NCBI GenBank assembly: GCA_015179045.1
Contig: WHUZ01000034.1
Location: forward strand, 1 to 64,000
Direction: 5' to 3'
Source of the DNA: Kalaharituber pfeilii
Lineage: Eukaryota > Ascomycota > Pezizomycetes > Pezizales > Pezizaceae
DNA: 64,000 nucleotides
In this document: positions 40,216 to 50,650 of the stretch, piece by piece
How positions within the stretch are numbered: the stretch's first letter is position 1
Layout of the letters: each line of letters opens with the position of its first letter
Notes under the pieces: model-generated
Database searches by the model: none
What the model was told of the DNA's origin: nothing
Seen by the model: only the letters and a program-made list of their open reading frames with translations
Made by a program: the position numbers and the translations under genes

Positions 40216-43200
40216 TTGGATTATACATTATCATATAAAGAGGCCATAGCGAAGATGGCTGAGAATGATATTCTGGTAAGTTTGCTTATCCTATGCATTT
40301 TGTTGGTGGAAATATTAGTTAGGTATAGTTATTTCTGCTTCTTTAGAAAGATGCCGTTCGCTTGGATACTATTCGGAAACAGTTTCCTAGTTGGAGAGGC
40401 TATCAAGACAGCAATTAAGCTTTTATTTCCCGAGAAAGAAAAGCAAACCTGGTTATCGGGAATTGGATCAGCAAGCACAATTAAACAGAGTCAAAGCTCA
40501 AGCTCTATCCGAAGAAGGAAAGGTATCAGAAGGAAGTCAACTATTAATTCTAGGCCAATACCCGCTGCCTTGCTACGAGGAGGAGAACGCCGTGGAAAAT
40601 CTGCCTTGAAGCCTGCCTACTTGCCTAACTCATTATCTTCGTCCTTGCCTTTGCCTTTATCCTTGCCTTTACATCCACAGAATTCTTTATTCTTTCAGAA
40701 TTGTCTTTGCTCAGCATCTCAGCCAGCCCAAATGTCTAATGTTTCTCAGCACGATACCTCCAGAAGTGGTACTTTACCAGCAAGTAGTACTGCAGGATCT
40801 GGAGCTACGCCAACTTCCTCTGGTGGAAGTTCTGCCTCTGCAATGACGAATGCTACATTAGATGCAGCTGCTACTTCTAATGTTTTGGGTCCACTCGAAA
40901 TTTTCCCCTTGCCCCGTACCGTTGGAGCTCCCCATTTTTCAGGAACTAACATTAGTGACTTTTTAAGAGAATGGAAGCAACTAACCACGCGATGGACTGA
41001 TCAACGCCGTATTGAGAGACTGCCTGATTATTGCGATAAACCTAAGGCTCGATATATTAGGTCTCTACCTGAATATAAGGATGTGACTACTACCTGGGAA
41101 AACTTCGTTAAGGTACTCAAAAAGGAGTATCAAGACGATGATGAAGAGCAGCAATCATATACCGAAACCTACCTCCGCAAGCTTGTCGACCGCATGTACC
41201 GTGCCAAAAATCCAACAGCAGCCGAATACCGAAATTTTATCCATGAATTCTCGGAAAAAGCAGCATACCTCATGGATAATGGTGCCTTAGCCAAATTCTC
41301 CGTCATTATTTTATTTCTTCAAGCCTTTGAAGATGCAGTGGGGAATAAAATTTGTCGCAAGCTTAAGATTGAGGTAGCACGACCAATCAGTTGCCGAGAA
41401 GTTACCTTTCAACAGGTAAAGGATGAAGTGGTGAAGTATGTAGTTGAACAGTGTGATGAGATGTCACAAGCTCGAAAAACTTCTCTCCGTCTCGAATCTA
41501 CTATCGCAGATAATCAGCCATCTATCTTAAGCCAAAACTCAGCCCCTGCTACCTCTTCTATTCCCACAGCATTTCTACCATCAGTACAAACAGCTACTTC
41601 CTCCGAGGCCACGATCAAAGAGCTTGCCGACATGGTTAAGCAGCTAAGCTTAAATATGCTTCAAATACAGCAAACTATACAGGAGAAAAAGCCAGCTACC
41701 GAATCCCCTTCTAATGCAGCTAGCACCTCAATTGCATCTAAAAATTCCTGGCCAGCTCGTCAACAGAAGAATCAGTCATCAACTAAAGCTCAAGAGTCAT
41801 CGGCAGCCAGTTTTGCTCCTAGGTTTCGAGGATGTTTTTGCTGCGGGGAACAAGGTCATAGTGCTAATGATTGTGGAAAAATGAATCAATACATCTCTGC
41901 TGGAAAAGCATGTCGAAAGGAAGGTCGGATATTTGCAGGAGGAGCGGAGATGGATAGTGGAGTACCAGTACCAGTACCTTATACTGCAGGGCAGGAAACG
42001 ATGTGCGATTGGATCGACCGATGGATGTTAACTAAGGAATCGAATATGAATTCAATGTCATCAACTGCTGCTTCAGCTGCTCAATCCCCTCAGCAAAATC
42101 AAGCCTATGCAGGATGCTTACCTATTGAAGCACTTTTCGGAATCCATTCTAATGCATTGATTGGGACCTTGGAAATGTCAGATGGTCCAAAGGAGGTAAC
42201 ATATGGAGGAGTGGCAGAGGAGATATTGCAACGGGAGGAAGTGTTGATGGGATCAGGTGAAGGGATGTGTCTCGGGATGATGAATGGGCGAGAAGTTATT
42301 GGCGGATTCCTAGAACCAAAACGTAGCCGGATTAGCCGAGATAGCGAGCTTCCAAAAGCAAAGAGAGTAGCTCGATCACAAGTGACCGAACCATCTGCAT
42401 CCCGTGAACCGTTGCAAACTAATCCAGCTATAAGAAGCAATCCGATAACAGAACCTACCGCACAAAATACTCAGCCCTCCCATGCTTCTCAATCCATGCA
42501 ATCTAGTCAGCCAAATAATTCCTCCTCAGTGAATACAAGACCTCCGGAAGTTCCTCAGCTATCGGCAGATGAAACGGCTCCAAAAAGAAAAACTATCCTA
42601 AAACGGCCTCCAGTCAAACCACGAAAAGCCACGAAAGTCATGCAAAGTTCCACACCTATTACCTCATCTCAGTCGCTGATTTTCTCGGGGGAAGTAATCT
42701 ATAATAATGAGAGGCTGAAACTTGTTTTGACGAAGGAAGCTTCCGATAAGATAGCAATTACGTCAGCTATAGCCGGGGGCCCAGAAGCAGTTGAGAATGG
42801 AAGCGAAAGAACAGGGTTTATTGCTGGAATGGAAGGGGGTCCTCTTGGATACCGAGAAAGGCTTGGCGCGTGTCCGAGTCCGAAGGTTGATATGTATATT
42901 GGCAATACATGGGTAGAGGGAATCCTAATTGATACTGGGGCTGAGATGAATGTTATGTCAGAAGAAACATGGAGGATGACCAAGCTTGTTTGTGATGAAG
43001 ATATTGCATTCCAGATATACGGGGCTATAAGGCGTGAAGAGGGCTCAAGATTTGTTTTGGGAGTTTGCCGCAATGTTTGTGTAAAGTGCTATGGGGTGGA
43101 AATCTATACTCATGTTTGGGTGGTGAAGAATCTGAATTGGCCATGTATATTGGGGATGCCTTATATTCGTCAAGCTAGAATGAAGATTAAGGTTGTGGAG

Positions 43201-43479
43201 GATGGTTCATTAATGTGTCGAATTGTAGGGAAGCAAGGATCATTTGTTCGGTTTACTGCTTCGGTCGGGGAACAAAAGCGAAATTACCGGCTGCCTCCAA
43301 ATAAGAAGACAAAAAAGGCAAAAATCTTAACTGACTCGGAATCTGAATCGGAATCGGATGACAAAGGCTATAATTCTCATCCTTGGAGATCGGCAGCAGC
43401 GGAGGTTGATACAGACAGAGATAGTTCAGCAGATGAGTCTAGCCATACTCCAAGTGCGAGTACTGTGTCGGGAAACTAG
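40216..43479 (+). CDS. Gag-protease polyprotein of a Ty3/gypsy-type element (1087 codons)
   Basis: A single open frame. Residues 1-170 are poorly conserved in look: a hydrophobic stretch, then a Ser/Arg/Pro-rich part, with a possible donor site ggtaagt at 40,275; gag proper probably starts at MSNVSQHDTSRSG (residue 173). Gag core: LPRTVGAPHFSGTNISDFLR, WKQLTTRWTDQRRIERL, WENFVKVLKKEYQDDDEEQ, LVDRMYRAKNPTAAEYRNFI, FLQAFEDAVGNKICRKL. A Gln/Ser-rich linker leads to a CCHC knuckle CFCCGEQGHSANDC (about residues 538-551). The retropepsin is near residue 900: WVEGILIDTGAEMNVMSEE with the DTGA catalytic triplet, and ILGMPYIRQARMKI. The acidic Ser-rich tail ends SVSGN. The frame appears intact, so gag and protease could still be made; pol follows in another frame. 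Confidence 0.88.
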   Translation: MDYTLSYKEAIAKMAENDILVSLLILCILLVEILVRYSYFCFFRKMPFAWILFGNSFLVGEAIKTAIKLLFPEKEKQTWLSGIGSASTIKQSQSSSSIRRRKGIRRKSTINSRPIPAALLRGGERRGKSALKPAYLPNSLSSSLPLPLSLPLHPQNSLFFQNCLCSASQPAQMSNVSQHDTSRSGTLPASSTAGSGATPTSSGGSSASAMTNATLDAAATSNVLGPLEIFPLPRTVGAPHFSGTNISDFLREWKQLTTRWTDQRRIERLPDYCDKPKARYIRSLPEYKDVTTTWENFVKVLKKEYQDDDEEQQSYTETYLRKLVDRMYRAKNPTAAEYRNFIHEFSEKAAYLMDNGALAKFSVIILFLQAFEDAVGNKICRKLKIEVARPISCREVTFQQVKDEVVKYVVEQCDEMSQARKTSLRLESTIADNQPSILSQNSAPATSSIPTAFLPSVQTATSSEATIKELADMVKQLSLNMLQIQQTIQEKKPATESPSNAASTSIASKNSWPARQQKNQSSTKAQESSAASFAPRFRGCFCCGEQGHSANDCGKMNQYISAGKACRKEGRIFAGGAEMDSGVPVPVPYTAGQETMCDWIDRWMLTKESNMNSMSSTAASAAQSPQQNQAYAGCLPIEALFGIHSNALIGTLEMSDGPKEVTYGGVAEEILQREEVLMGSGEGMCLGMMNGREVIGGFLEPKRSRISRDSELPKAKRVARSQVTEPSASREPLQTNPAIRSNPITEPTAQNTQPSHASQSMQSSQPNNSSSVNTRPPEVPQLSADETAPKRKTILKRPPVKPRKATKVMQSSTPITSSQSLIFSGEVIYNNERLKLVLTKEASDKIAITSAIAGGPEAVENGSERTGFIAGMEGGPLGYRERLGACPSPKVDMYIGNTWVEGILIDTGAEMNVMSEETWRMTKLVCDEDIAFQIYGAIRREEGSRFVLGVCRNVCVKCYGVEIYTHVWVVKNLNWPCILGMPYIRQARMKIKVVEDGSLMCRIVGKQGSFVRFTASVGEQKRNYRLPPNKKTKKAKILTDSESESESDDKGYNSHPWRSAAAEVDTDRDSSADESSHTPSASTVSGN

Positions 43480-43487
43480 CGGGGCTG

Positions 43488-44373
43488 ATGGCTTGCCCGG
43501 GAAGTATCAGCCCAGCTAGAATCTCGGGAAATAGGCAGGGAAAGAAGGAGGAGTTTTTTGGCCAATACGCATTGGAGAGTTATTTGGACATGTCAAAAAG
43601 AAAGGAGAAAGGGCAAGGCGGTATAGGCTTAGCAGATTTGAAGAGGCTAAAGCGGATGAGGGCGTGGGTTGCGACAATGTACAAGCGGAAAGCAGAGAAA
43701 GTTCAACCAGCAAATGTGCCACATCAAGATGGCAGCAAACCTGGCGGAGACCCAAATTGGAGAGAGAAGCGCCTCGAGTACGAAAAAGCGATTTGCCGGC
43801 ACCGGAAAATATCCACAATGGCTAATCCCTAAGTTTTCGGAGATTCAGAAAGGCTCAAGATTAAGCACCGAACGTATAGCCAAAATGGATTTGCCCACTG
43901 ACCTTACGGTACAAGAGATGGATATCCTGATGGAGTGCCTCTACAACCGAGAAGCAGCTGTTGCATTTGATCACAGTGAGATGGGTGCATTTGCTGCAGA
44001 TGTTGAACCTCCGCATATTATTCCTACTATCCCGCACCAGCCATGGCAAGCCAAAAATTTCCGCACTCCTGCAGCCTTAATGGAAGAAGTCAAGCGAATG
44101 ATTAAGGAAAGACTAGATCATGGGACACTTGAGCGCAGCTTTTCGCCTTATCGGAATCCATGGTTTTTAGTCAAGAAAAAGGATGGACGGTACCGTTTAA
44201 TCAATGCTGCTCAAAACCTCAACCGAGTCACAATTCGAGATGCCAGTTTGCCACCCAGTACCGATGAATTTAGTGAGGAATTTGCTGGCTATCCAAGGAT
44301 TAGTCTTGTGGATGCATTCAGCGGGTATGATCAAGGCATTCTTGCGGAGGTTTCTAGGTTGTTGTTTGCCTAA
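43488..44373 (+). pseudogene. N-terminal remnant of reverse transcriptase in the deleted LTR element
   Basis: From 43,669 an open frame gives MDLPTDLTVQEMDILMECL, MIKERLDHGTLERSFSPYRN, PWFLVKKKDGRYRLINAAQN, LNRVTIRDASLPPSTDEF and FAGYPRISLVDAFSGYDQ. These are RT fingers and motif A (VDAFSGYDQ). Immediately after, the sequence switches to AEVSRLLFA and a stop; motif B, the YxDD box, RNase H and integrase are absent. This defines the left edge of the internal deletion. Confidence 0.88.
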
Positions 44374-44625
44374 TTAGTCATCTGCTTGTTTGTTTGTTTG
44401 TTTGTTTGTCTGCTTGTTAGTTTATTTGCTTGTTTGCCTGTCGTTTGTATGTTTATTTGTTTATTTGTTAATTTGTTTGCTTACTTACATGTTTGGATAA
44501 CGTATCTCTTAACTCTATATTTGTTATTTCTTTATTTGTTTAATTGTTTATTTAACGGTTTATTTATTTGCATGAATGTTTATCTATATGTTTATTTGTT
44601 TGTAAGTCAAGCTGTGTAATTTTTG
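44374..44625 (+). repeat. TTTG/TTTGC-type low-complexity run
   Basis: gtttgtttgtttgtttg then degraded tttgcttgtttgcctg and tttatttgttta repeats, lying exactly where the missing pol would be. Confidence 0.8.
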
Positions 44626-45902
44626 ATATATCTTTATCTGTATTGGACTAGGAGGCAGTCCAATTTCTGAGGGGGGAGGGGAACAATACCAGTATATCGA
44701 TGCAACTCTTTCATTTTGCGCTAGGTCGAGCTGTTAACATCAGATTTTACTACACACCCCTGTCTTGGAAATTTAGCACTTGCATCTTGAGAACCTGCAC
44801 AGCACAACCAACAGATTCTTCTCTCTTCAACTACCGCGGACTGCTTCAGCCAACAACCAGTCAAGGATACTGCATTATGGATCTTCAACTGCTGACTCGT
44901 CCAGACGCCGAAAATCAAGTCAAAGCCTGCCTTAGCAGCCTTAAGCCGGTGGAGCGTGCGGAAGCTTTGATTGCAATGGCATTGAGAAGGAAAGCTTTAG
45001 CAGTATGGCTTGTATTGACAAACTGAAGGCTATGGCAGAATATCATTATGGATACCACTAGGCACCGCAAGAGCGCAGAGATGAAGATTAGCAAGAGACA
45101 GCATTACAACATCTCATCAAGCGACGACAGGAAAAGAATACTCGAGGCACTCGCAAGGTAGCACATATCACAGCTGAAGATCTGCGCACTCTGGAAGCTG
45201 GACAAAAGGGACGAATTCCACCTGCAGGAAGGTATGGCATAACTTTGGTAACAGCGGCTTCAGAAAGTGAAGACGAAAATGCAGCAATTGCCAGGATATT
45301 AAAGCGAAAAGCTATCTCAACCGACCCAAGCGACAGTAACAGAAGCCGAAACCGAACACATACGCGGAAATAGAAAATGCCAACCATACTCCTGCACCTG
45401 CAAACAAGACCTTGGACCAGTGGTACAGCTCATTGAAGAACTAGATGCAAGTGAAATTGAAGACTGCTGCAAGGTATTGAAGGAATTGTTTGATGAGGAA
45501 ACTGTTTTTCCCGACCCGGGTCGGGAAATTATTGCTCGGCGGCTTGGATTTTGGGTCCTTGTTATTTGGTCGAAAACCGTGCTTGGGTTGCTTGTCTGTT
45601 TTTCGCTGCCTATTTTGCTGCTTGTTTCGCTGTTTGTTTGTTCAATCGGTTCTTTGGCTGCATGGAGGCAAAAAGGGGGGGCGTTAGTGAATGCTTGAAG
45701 CAAGAGGGGTAGGGGGGGTCGATTTCGCCTGGTCGGACATGCTGCTGTTTCGCGCCTTGGGTTCCTGAGTCTTTTTTTTGCCTGCCACTTGGTTGCTGCT
45801 TCTTGTTCTTTCTTTGCTTTTCTGCCTCTTTGCGCCTACTCTTCTGCTGTACTGTGCTGGCTGCTGTGGGATGTGAAGCCGTGAGGGGGCCACGGAGTCT
45901 TC
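44626..45902 (+). other. Unrecognised internal DNA of the deleted LTR element
   Basis: Begins with a second polypurine-like run (ctgaggggggagggg, about 44,669-44,683). Then come short open pieces with no known domain: 44,877-45,026 starting MDLQLLTRPDAENQVKACLS, and 45,420-45,698 starting MVQLIEELDASEIEDCCKVL, whose tail is a T-rich hydrophobic run. It may be the remnant of a gag-like or captured sequence; function unknown. Confidence 0.45.
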
Positions 45903-45915
45903 TGAGGGGGAGGGA
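45903..45915 (+). promoter_or_regulatory. Polypurine tract of the deleted LTR element
   Basis: tgagggggaggga directly before the 3' LTR at 45916. Confidence 0.75.
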
Positions 45916-46207
45916 TGTGGGATAATGAGAAAAATCGCCGGCGGGAGCTTGGTCATTTCTTGGCTTACGGTCAAGGTCTGGCTTAGTCATACGCCGGTGA
46001 TATATAGGCGTAGGTGTGGATGTAGTGGGAGATGTCTAAGCAGCGGTTTTTCTCTTCTTCTTTCTGTGCTATCACTTGCTATGCATTGCTTATTACATGC
46101 TATGAATTGATCGTTTTGCCTACCTTATTGCTCAGCCCACCAAGTCTAGACCCGGTCCTTTCGTGCATGCAGACGCGGTATCATTGTATACACTCTGCCT
46201 GTTCACA
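45916..46207 (+). repeat. 3' LTR of the deleted LTR element
   Basis: 292 bp, reads the same as the 5' LTR by eye; TATATA at 46001-46006. Confidence 0.92.
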
Positions 46208-47686
46208 GTGGTAGGGGGTTGTTGTGTGAGAGAGACCCCCGTAGGTACCTGCACTCATTATCCCTGTTTTGGATTATCTCATCGTGGAACCGTAGGGCCC
46301 TGGCTTCTACCCTCGGGCGTTCTCCTTCTAGGAATGTTTGGGCTGATTCTAGGTTGGCTATTCCTTCGACTACGTCTCGCCTGGTACCCCACGGGGCTGC
46401 AGTAATCTTCTGTGCTACTGCGTATTGCCATTTTTCTATGTCTTTGATCTTGGTTGCTGGTGGAGACTGTCTTGAGTAGTCCTGCCATGCCCAGCATCCC
46501 CATGTGGCGATTGTGCGTGCGATGCTTGTATATATCTGTCGTTTCTTGCCTGGTGTGACGCGAGTTAGTCTCGATGCCACTCCCCATGCTGCCTTCCCGA
46601 GAAGTAGTCTCTTCTTATGATGTCGAGTAAATTTTAGCTCCCAATCTACCGTCAATCCGGTTAGCCTATAGTCAGGGCCTTTTACCTCAATTATTAGTGT
46701 CTCGGACTTGTTTGGGTCAATTTCGAATCCATGCTCTGCTGCTGTTTCGGTGATTTTTGCCCTGTGTATCTTTATGGCTTGTCGGAGTTTTAGGAGTGAC
46801 GGATGTGAGACTACACTGTGGAAATCATCGACATATGACCTGGTGAAGTTGTGTTGGTCTACCTTCTCTGTCACAGGTGCTACACCTATCAGGAATAGTA
46901 CCGGGGATAGTGGAGATCCTTGCGGTGTACCATCTGTCATCCTCCCTGTAGCTCTCCTTTTGCCATCCCATGTCATGTTGTAGTTGGTCGGCATCATAAA
47001 AGCTTCTACAAAGCTCGCTAGGTTATGGTCTGTTTGTCTTATTCGAGCAACCACCTTGTCCCTTCGAACAAAGTTAAAAGCTGACTTGATATCGTCTCCC
47101 ACTAAGGCTACCCATTCTTTCTTCTGTAGCCTCTTCTCTGTCTCCTTCAGCACTTGTCGCTGTAGATCCTCTGCACCTCGATGGCGTCTTCCTCCAAGCT
47201 GAGTGTCTCTGAAAAGGTCGTCTTTTCTTTGTAGCAGGTCTGCGATGACTTTTTGACCTAGCTTCGCTACTGTGTTCAGAAGCGTTATGGGTCTTCAGCT
47301 CCCTACCTGATCTCTGGGTTTCCCTTTCTTGAGTATCATAACCACCTCAAAGCCTCTGGCAAAATCGTAGTCACCGTTTATATATTCTACAATTCTCTCT
47401 CTTACAGCAGTCCATAGAGTCGTACCCTTCAGAAGCTTCAGTAAGCCATATTGTATGCCATCGGGTTCCGGTGCTGATCTTGGTTTAGCTTTTGTTAGTG
47501 CCTTTTCTATCATCATCCTGGCTTGATCTTTTTCGACGGTGAGTCCTGTTGGTCTGATAGTAGTGGTCGTGGTTTCTTGTCCTTGTGATATGAAGTTGCG
47601 CTCAATCAATACCTTAGCTATCTCCTCGTCTGAGCCTGGTATCCCCATGAGGTCTCTTTGGCGGAAAGGGTCTCTTGCTAGCCAAA
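46208..47686 (-). pseudogene. LINE-A second copy: reverse transcriptase part of ORF2
   Basis: Leftward from 47,686: WLARDPFRQRDLMGIPGSDE, KPRSAPEPDGIQYGLLKLLK (usual SAPGPDG), GFEVVMILKKGKPRDQVGS, one stop near 47,295. Then LNTVAKLGQKVIADLLQR and an open segment from 47,153: WVALVGDDIKSAFNFVRRDK, DGTPQGSPLSPVLFLIGVAP, NFTRSYVDDFHSVVSHPS, VKGPDYRLTGLTVDWELKF, APWGTRRDVVEGIANLES, ending NNPLPL at the LTR element. All RT catalytic motifs are intact in sequence. Confidence 0.9.
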
Positions 47687-47696
47687 TGATTGCCAT

Positions 47697-48321
47697 GGAG
47701 GATGCCCTTACAAGCCGATTCACTGAACTACTGATCATCACAGACTCCCAGACTGCAATAACCAAGCTACAAAGGATCGCCGAAGGGGAACCAACACACA
47801 AAGGGCAAGCACAGCGAGTAAGGGAGGCTTGGGACCGGAGAACCGAAAGGGGTGACCGTGACATAGCGGTAATGTGGGTCAAAGGTCATAAAGGAATCCC
47901 AGGCAACACCGAAGCAGATCGAGCAGCCAAGGTTGGTACACAGCTGCCATATCAAAACGAGATTGTCACGGAGGACGGGATGAAACAAGAGGCCAAAGCA
48001 AGGAGAGCGGCCGAAAGAAACAGACTGCATATGTCATATAGGCCACTACGCAGACTAGGCAATAGGGTCGCAACGCTAGCTGGCATCCTTGGAGGCAAGG
48101 GCCTCCGGCGCTGGAAATTCAAGGTCGGCACAGCTGACAGCCCGGAATGCCGGGGGTGCGGCGAGGCTGAAGAAACGACCCTTCACATATTGTCTCAATG
48201 TAGAGTCTGGAAGCAGAGATGCCCAAGGGGTGAGGATGGATTGTGCAGACCCTTGGGTGACCAAGATGAAGGGGAGGGCCTTCGGGGAGTGATAGGAATT
48301 TTGGAATGGGCGAGGGGTTAG
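47697..48321 (+). pseudogene. LINE-A outer copy: end of RNase H and CCHC finger
   Basis: Continues the frame broken at 38807: SRFTELLIITDSQTAITKLQ, DIAVMWVKGHKGIPGNTEAD, ARRAAERNRLHMSYRPLRRL, GILGGKGLRRWKFKVGTAD, CRGCGEAEETTLHILSQC, ending ILEWARG. The 3' untranslated region and LINE-A end run to the poly-A at 48,420-48,436. Confidence 0.9.
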
Positions 48322-48448
48322 CCCCGGGGGATTTACTTCTATTGTTCCGCACTTGTACTTTGTTTTGATGTAACTAGACCTCGCCATAGCCCATAGGGCG
48401 GCACGCGAGTATTGATATAAAAAAAAAAAAAAAAATACTGGTTGCTCA

Positions 48449-49686
48449 CCAGGGTGGTGTATTGCTAAATGTATGACCGGTGGGGATTCTTCATGCATAT
48501 CGTACTCGAAAAGGCGCCATATCGCTTCCGTTGGGCCAAATATAACGTCCTTGCAGGTATCGTTTAATTTCGTCATCTTCCGTATCGAGCTGTAATGTTG
48601 TTCGGTCTGACCCTTTATAGATATACTTATGGATGAACTTAACTGCTTTGACTGTAGCACATACCTCCACATTAATATGTGCCTTATAACGCCAAGATAA
48701 ATATGGATTATATGGTACAATCCACTGAGTATCAATTGTAACCCGTTGTTCACCTGATAATGGTACTGAAAAAGTTGTACCATTATTTTGTCGCCTATAT
48801 AAAGGGTATCCATCTTCACGAATAACTGTTTCCTCCTGAAATGAACGTGGATATTTTGTGGAGCATGTTTTCGGACCGTTTTCATACTTTGCAGTCATGC
48901 AAGGAGCATTAGGATTATGTATTCCACATGGTCCATGGATCATAGTTGATGTAACTATATTCCAAAGTTCCGTATTGGTAGGTGTATCTTTTGTGGGAAT
49001 CTCTGCCGAAATTATTTCATTAATCTGATCTTCAGATATGAAATGATCTTCCTTATGTAGGAAAACTAAGAGATGCATATGTGGTAATCCCCGTTTTTGA
49101 TATTCAATTGTCCATACCCAACCAATACAACGTCCACAAATATGTTGATGCTTGATTTCAGACAGTAACTGTTGTTGCTTTAGATGAAAAACTCTTGCAA
49201 CCAAGTCTGGACGGTCTATAGCAGTTTGTGTAGGTAATAGCTCTTGTGTAATCTCTTTCCACTTCGGATTAGCTGTAAAGGTAATAAAAAGTGTAGGACG
49301 ACCGAAATGACGAACAATAGCCATCGAATCTTGGAACAACTGTTGCATATAACGATCCCCACCAGTAAAACTACTTGGTAGAATAATACGATGCCCTAAC
49401 ATCCTTGTATCCATATCTTGCCTTCCTAAAGCATCCGTTAAGCCATTATACACATCTGCTCGAATTGCTCTCTGATTATTACGGAGCCATAATAGTTTAT
49501 TTTGATCGCATACTGCCCATGCATCAACAATATATTGCTGAAATAATCGTTGCGCTCGAAATAAAGTCTCAGGCTCAGTATTTCGAAAGTGTAAACGATA
49601 GCGATAATAGGCTCTTTGTGGTAAACGGAGGCGACTTCGATTTCCTGCTCTATTCTCAAGCTGTAATGCCCAATGCCAACCTAAAT
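48449..49686 (-). pseudogene. Helitron Rep (HUH/Y2) domain, 3' exon
   Basis: Read leftward: GWHWALQLENRAGNRSRLRL, FQQYIVDAWAVCDQNKLLWL, SFTGGDRYMQQLFQDSMAIV, FGRPTLFITFTANPKWKEIT. HUH motif: WTIEYQKRGLPHMHLLVFL (two His). CGIHNPNAPCMTAKYENGPK follows, then the tyrosine motif region VKAVKFIHKYIYKGSDRTTL. In Helitrons two Tyr lie four residues apart here; the first position is Phe (codon ttc), the second Tyr is kept. It ends VIHLAIHHPGEQPV at the LINE-A insertion. Rep would nick and join DNA in rolling-circle transposition; loss of one Tyr and other lesions suggest it is inactive. Confidence 0.88.
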
Positions 49687-49729
49687 CTTTAGTATTACCT
49701 ACAAAATATTATTTATGAGAAGTACTAAC
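49687..49729 (-). other. Probable spliceosomal intron in the Helitron gene (43 bp)
   Basis: Minus sense gttagt at 49729 to aaag ending at 49687. Removing it joins LLFPHGES and LGWHW in frame, the conserved junction of Helitron proteins. It is short for a fungal intron, so acceptor choice is uncertain. Confidence 0.6.
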
Positions 49730-50650
49730 CTGATTCTCCATGTGGAAATAATAAAACATAATGTAATGGCATATAAGCAGCATGGTTTGGATTAATTGTA
49801 GTAAATCCATGTGCACCAAGTGTGTTACGGTGCGCTAACACTATATCACGGCATCCTGCAGCTTCATACTCATCTGGAATAATGACCGCAATTTCTCTGC
49901 TAGTTGGTAAATTCTCCCGCCGCTTTTCTGACCCATGTTCTATGATTAACTGAATTCGTGGATTTAAAATAATCCTTGCTTCCTCATTTTGATCTTGCAT
50001 AAGATCCAAACGCTCTTTTGCAGTCAAATACATATCAAAAAATGTATTTACATTGCGAATTATCTCCAGCAACTGCCGTAACACTTCTGCTTGCAACATA
50101 ACATGACGTTGCTCTTGAATTTGTACTGCATATTCAGGATCATAGATATATAATTGTGCATATTGTGCAGCTGAATTTTCTGTAGGGTATAAAGGGCCTT
50201 GCATATGAAATAAATCGCCATGAATCTGAAAGCATTGAATTCCACGTAAGGTAACATGTAAACGGGTATCAGGTGTACATTTAATAGAAGTAAAAGCAAG
50301 TGCAGTATTATATTTGCGGATATTATTACAGAAATCTTTAGCTCTTTGGTCCGTTCCATGAAATAAGGTATGAAGATAGGGTGGTAAAGGTTGCAATGGC
50401 TCTAAACGTATATCTCCTTACTTGCAACATCTCATAAATCGAGGTGTAACTACACTTGATCCATGTATACGCTCATCCTTCCAGTGTAATGCTTTGCAAA
50501 ATGAACATTCTTGATTCAATTGCCCTAAATCTAGATCACACCACCGTCGTATTGAGGATATAAAGGCAAGAGGTAATATTGATTGATTATTTGCTGTTAC
50601 TGCCTCAACTCTTGTATTTAATCTAGTTCTTCTATGCCGTATCTATATTG
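49730..50650 (-). pseudogene. Helitron N-terminal region (zinc finger and helitron_like_N domain)
   Basis: An open segment from 50,396 starts QPLPPYLHTLFHGTDQRAKD, then NIRKYNTALAFTSIKCTPD, QGPLYPTENSAAQYAQLYIY, VNTFFDMYLTAKERLDLMQD, AVIIPDEYEAAGCRDIVLAH, YMPLHYVLLFPHGES: the N-terminal Helitron helicase-like domain. Upstream a stop (TAA at about 50,417) interrupts the frame within RFMRCCK-stop-GDIRL, a likely CAA-to-TAA change. Before it NQECSFCKALHWKDERIHGS is the C..C finger at the start of Helitron proteins. No start codon chosen. Confidence 0.82.

Larger units (their letters stand above)
39765..46207 (+). mobile_element. Internally deleted LTR retrotransposon (6443 bp) with apparently identical LTRs
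   Basis: LTRs of 292 bp at 39765-40056 and 45916-46207 (TGTGGGATAATG..CTGTTCACA). I see no difference between them by eye. Flanked by GTGG (39761-39764, 46208-46211), a 4-bp duplication inside LINE-A. Internal part: gag-protease ORF (40216-43479), the N-terminal fifth of RT (to 44,373), then low-complexity and unrecognised DNA instead of RT palm, RNase H and integrase, and a polypurine tract at 45,903-45,915. A young but non-autonomous element, the innermost layer of the nest. Confidence 0.92.
38808..47686 (-). mobile_element. LINE-A second copy (2.4 kb of its own DNA), TSD tgattgccat
   Basis: 10-bp duplication at 38798-38807 and 47687-47696; poly-T at 38808 onward. 5'-truncated just before the RT. 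Its own DNA is 38808-39764 and 46212-47686, separated by the LTR element at 39765-46207. It is inserted into the RNase H of a LINE-A copy of opposite orientation. Confidence 0.93.
29483..48436 (+). mobile_element. LINE-A outer copy with its nested passengers, TSD tactggttgctc
   Basis: 3' poly-A ends at 48436 and is followed by the second copy of the 12-bp duplication; the first copy ends at 29482. Recognisable LINE-A pieces: ORF2 RT and first RNase H block (37,378-38,807) and the RNase H end plus 3' untranslated region (47,697-48,436). Nested: LINE-B (29682-31514), LINE-A second copy (38808-47686) carrying the LTR element (39765-46207). The stretch 31,529-37,377 has no typical endonuclease, so either the 5' half was replaced or further unrecognised insertions are present. 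Confidence 0.8.
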
